Source: Hoeflea_A sp965228435 (lineage in GTDB: Bacteria; Pseudomonadota; Alphaproteobacteria; Rhizobiales; Rhizobiaceae). From it: a stretch of 64,000 nucleotides of DNA. Numbering within the stretch: the stretch's first letter is position 1; each line of letters opens with the position of its first letter. A program made the position numbers and the translations under genes. Location of the stretch: positions 1,240,001 through 1,304,000 of the forward strand of contig OZ245818.1 in assembly GCA_965228435.1 (NCBI GenBank). The letters run 5' to 3'. The notes below the pieces were generated by a model. That model had not been told where the DNA came from. It ran no database searches and was given only the letters and a program-made list of their open reading frames with translations. Shown here piece after piece: positions 61,667 to 64,000 of this stretch.

Positions 61667-62875
61667 ATGGCTGATGCCTTTATTTACGATCATGTGCGCA
61701 CACCGCGGGGACGCGGCAAGAAGGACGGTAGCCTGCACGAGGTTCCGTCGGTGCGCCTCGGCGCCCGGGCACTGGAGGCCGTGCGCGACCGCAACGAACT
61801 GGATACGACACAGGTCGATGACGTGGTGTTCGGCTGCGTCGACCCGGTCATGGAAGCCGGCGGCGACATTGCCCGCGCCTCTATCTTCGAGGCCGGCTAT
61901 GCGACGGAAGCGCCAGGAATCCAGATCAACCGGTTCTGCGCGTCGGGCCTCGATGCCGTCAATGTCGGTGCAGCCAAGCTGGCCGGTGGTTCCGACGACA
62001 TCGTGATTACCGGCGGCGTCGAATCCATGTCACGCGTCGGGCTTGGCATGTCAGGTGGCGCCTGGTTCATGGATCCGTCGGTCAACATGCCGGCCTATTT
62101 CATGCCGCAGGGCGTATCGGCCGACCTGATCGCCACCAAATGGGGGTTTTCGCGCGATGATGTCGATGCCTATGCGGTGGAAAGCCAGAAGCGGGCGGCC
62201 CATGCCTGGGAGAACGGCTATTTCAAGAACTCCGTCATTCCGGTCAAGGACCAGAACGGGCTGACCATTCTCGATCATGACGAGCATATGCGTCCCGAAA
62301 CCAACATGCAGGGACTGGCGTCGCTCAACGCCTCGTTCGGCATGATCGGTGATATCGGCGGGTTCGATGCCGTGGCCGTGCAGGCGCATCCGGACGTCGA
62401 GATGGTCAACCACGTGCACCATGCCGGTAACTCCTCGGGCATCGTCGACGGTGCCGCCGCGATCCTCATGGGAACCGAGGAAGGCGGTCGCAAGATGGGA
62501 CTGAAGCCGCGCGCCCGGATCCATTCCTTCACCAATGTCGGCTCGGACCCGGCGCTGATGCTGACCGGACCGATCGACGTCACCCGCAAGTTGATGCAAC
62601 GCACCGGCATGACGCTCGCCGATATCGACCTGTTCGAACTGAACGAGGCGTTTGCCTCGGTGGTGTTGCGCTACATGCAGGATCTCGAGATCCCGCACGA
62701 CAAAATGAATGTCAACGGCGGCGCGATCGCCATGGGCCATCCGCTGGGCGCAACCGGTGCGATGATCCTCGGCACGGTGCTCGATGAACTCGAACGCCGC
62801 GACCTCAACACCGCGCTGGTAACGTTGTGCATCGGCGCCGGCATGGGCACGGCCACCATCATCGAACGCGTCTGA
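61667..62875 (+). CDS. Acetyl-CoA C-acetyltransferase (thiolase)
   Basis: A 402-residue thiolase that cleaves 3-ketoacyl-CoA. The acyl-accepting cysteine is C91 in NRFCASGLDAVN; the other catalytic residues lie in GGAIAMGHPLGATGAMI (histidine) and VTLCIGAGMGTATI (second cysteine). GGVESMSRVGLG is also typical. GGAG precedes the ATG. It sits between the dehydrogenases and the FadJ-type gene, giving a full beta-oxidation set. Confidence 0.96.
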   Translation: MADAFIYDHVRTPRGRGKKDGSLHEVPSVRLGARALEAVRDRNELDTTQVDDVVFGCVDPVMEAGGDIARASIFEAGYATEAPGIQINRFCASGLDAVNVGAAKLAGGSDDIVITGGVESMSRVGLGMSGGAWFMDPSVNMPAYFMPQGVSADLIATKWGFSRDDVDAYAVESQKRAAHAWENGYFKNSVIPVKDQNGLTILDHDEHMRPETNMQGLASLNASFGMIGDIGGFDAVAVQAHPDVEMVNHVHHAGNSSGIVDGAAAILMGTEEGGRKMGLKPRARIHSFTNVGSDPALMLTGPIDVTRKLMQRTGMTLADIDLFELNEAFASVVLRYMQDLEIPHDKMNVNGGAIAMGHPLGATGAMILGTVLDELERRDLNTALVTLCIGAGMGTATIIERV

Positions 62876-62892
62876 GACGGGAGACAAGAACA

Positions 62893-64000
62893 ATGACATA
62901 CACAAACTTCACCGTCGAAACGGACTCCGACGGCATCGCCCTCGTCAATTGGGACATGCCGGACAAGACCATGAACGTTTTCACCCAGGAGGTGATGGAC
63001 GAACTCGACGCCGTCGTTGACGCCGTCACAGCGGATGATGCCATCAAGGGCGCTGTCATCACCTCCGGAAAGGACACTTTTTCGGGCGGTGCCGACCTGA
63101 CGATGATCGGCGCCATGTTCGAACGCATTCGCGAGGAAAAGGCGAACAATCCGGACGGTGCAGCACAGGTGCTGTTCGACCAGGTCGGCCGCATGAACCG
63201 TCTGTTCCGCAAGCTTGAGACCTGCGGTAAGCCATGGGTTTCGGCAATCAACGGTATCTGCATGGGCGGCGCTTTCGAAATGTCGCTTGCCTGCCACGGC
63301 CGGGTCGCGGCCGACAGCGATCATGTCAAGATGGGGCTGCCGGAAGTCAAGGTCGGCCTCTTTCCAGGAGCCGGCGGCACCCAGCGCGTGCCGCGTCTGA
63401 CCAACCAGCAGGACGCGCTGATGATGATGACGGCCGGACAGAGCCTGGCGCCGAAAAAGGCAAAGTCGCTCGGCCTGATCCACGAGATCGCCGCACCCGA
63501 TGCGCTGATCGACACAGCCAAACAGATGATCCGCGACGGCCTCAAGCCGGTTCAGCCATGGGATGAAAAAGGGTTCAAGCTGCCCGGCGGCAAGGTGTGG
63601 AGCCCGCAAGGCGCACAGCTCTGGCCTGCCGTTTCGGCCAACCTTCGCAAACAGAGCTACGGCAACTATCCGGCAGCCTTTGCAATCATCAAATGCGTAT
63701 TCGAAGGCTTGCAGGTGCCGTTTGACACCGGCTTGCGCATTGAAGAGCGTTACTTCACCGAGATCCTGCAGACGCCGGAGGCATTTGCCATGGTCCGGTC
63801 ACTGTTCCTCTCGCTGCAGGAGCTCAACAAGGGCGCCCGCAGACCGGCTGGCATCGAAAAGACCACCTTCACCAAAGTCGGTGTCATTGGCGCCGGCTTC
63901 ATGGGTGCAGGCATCGCTTACGTGACCGCCAAGGCCGGTATTCCGGTCGTGTTGATCGATCGCGACCAGGAGGCCGCTGACAAAGGCAAGGCGCATTCGG
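62893..64000 (+). CDS. FadJ/FadB-type multifunctional beta-oxidation protein, N-terminal part
   Basis: A bifunctional enoyl-CoA hydratase/3-hydroxyacyl-CoA dehydrogenase, open for 369 codons to the window edge. The hydratase part shows VITSGKDTFSGGADLTMIG, INGICMGGAFEMSLACHGRVA and the active-site region LPEVKVGLFPGAGGTQRVPRL. The NAD-binding dehydrogenase domain begins near residue 330 with KVGVIGAGFMGAGIAYVTAK. It starts 17 bases after the thiolase stop and completes the operon's degradation cycle; the C-terminal dehydrogenase part lies beyond 64000. Confidence 0.95.
   Translation, partial: MTYTNFTVETDSDGIALVNWDMPDKTMNVFTQEVMDELDAVVDAVTADDAIKGAVITSGKDTFSGGADLTMIGAMFERIREEKANNPDGAAQVLFDQVGRMNRLFRKLETCGKPWVSAINGICMGGAFEMSLACHGRVAADSDHVKMGLPEVKVGLFPGAGGTQRVPRLTNQQDALMMMTAGQSLAPKKAKSLGLIHEIAAPDALIDTAKQMIRDGLKPVQPWDEKGFKLPGGKVWSPQGAQLWPAVSANLRKQSYGNYPAAFAIIKCVFEGLQVPFDTGLRIEERYFTEILQTPEAFAMVRSLFLSLQELNKGARRPAGIEKTTFTKVGVIGAGFMGAGIAYVTAKAGIPVVLIDRDQEAADKGKAHS

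Overview
The window looks like a chromosomal segment of an alphaproteobacterium, most likely of the order Hyphomicrobiales (Rhizobiales). It is GC-rich with tightly packed operons. It encodes a single-enzyme (C4 pathway) 5-aminolevulinate synthase preceded by a palindrome that closely matches the rhizobial Irr/iron-control element, and a PodJ-like polarity protein. It also carries a ligase-associated repair helicase/PdeM pair and several periplasmic-binding-protein transporters. No phage, CRISPR array, rRNA or tRNA was seen. The genus cannot be told from the sequence alone.

Layout. 1-3557 (minus): most of a branched-chain amino acid/amide-type ABC transporter (binding protein and two permeases; the ATPases would lie off the left edge). 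3925-5202: hemA. 5203-12617: a plus-strand unit of binding protein, two permeases, two ATPases, a CYP199-like cytochrome P450 and its [2Fe-2S] ferredoxin, followed by a MarR-type regulator. Two matching palindromes lie in the leader, and the unit is read here as uptake and oxidation of an aromatic acid. 12668-14390 (minus): aminotransferase and mscL. 14552-18736: a convergent SSF-domain hybrid histidine kinase and LuxR-type response regulator of the CrbS/CrbR (MxtR/ErdR) kind. 18970-23041: small proteins, a DUF952 protein overlapping pyrD, a MATE exporter and a small membrane protein.

23194-25482 holds the most unusual locus. A stub that resembles the N-terminus of a methyltransferase is open in frame into a 641-residue lipoprotein that looks like a MACPF (perforin-like) domain joined to a C-terminal ricin-type beta-trefoil. 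25716-34046 is a compact catabolic operon: a tripartite tricarboxylate transporter in the order C-A-B, a sugar-phosphate-isomerase-like protein, an enolase-superfamily enzyme, an epimerase-like protein without the catalytic lysine, a TetR regulator and a DapA-family lyase. The substrate cannot be named from sequence. 34120-37420 carries the DEXH helicase and PdeM of the ligase-associated DNA damage response, without the ligase and exonuclease.

37425-49891 is a mixed region: a SAF-domain dehydrogenase, small lipoprotein and membrane proteins, a Tat-exported tyrosinase, a purine-type BMP binding protein with an amidohydrolase and a LysR regulator, a VOC protein, an orphan radical SAM/SPASM protein and a paired M16 peptidase operon. 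49910-53851 (minus): TIGR02186/TSUP exporter pair, alpha/beta hydrolase and MmgE/PrpD protein. 53918-58186 (minus): PodJ-like protein with seven exact-length 25-residue repeats. 58587-64000: a beta-oxidation operon (two acyl-CoA dehydrogenases, a thiolase and the start of a FadJ/FadB-type multifunctional protein) behind a near-perfect 22-bp palindrome. A pattern shared by all three binding-protein/permease junctions is a strong GC hairpin without a U-run right after the binding-protein gene.
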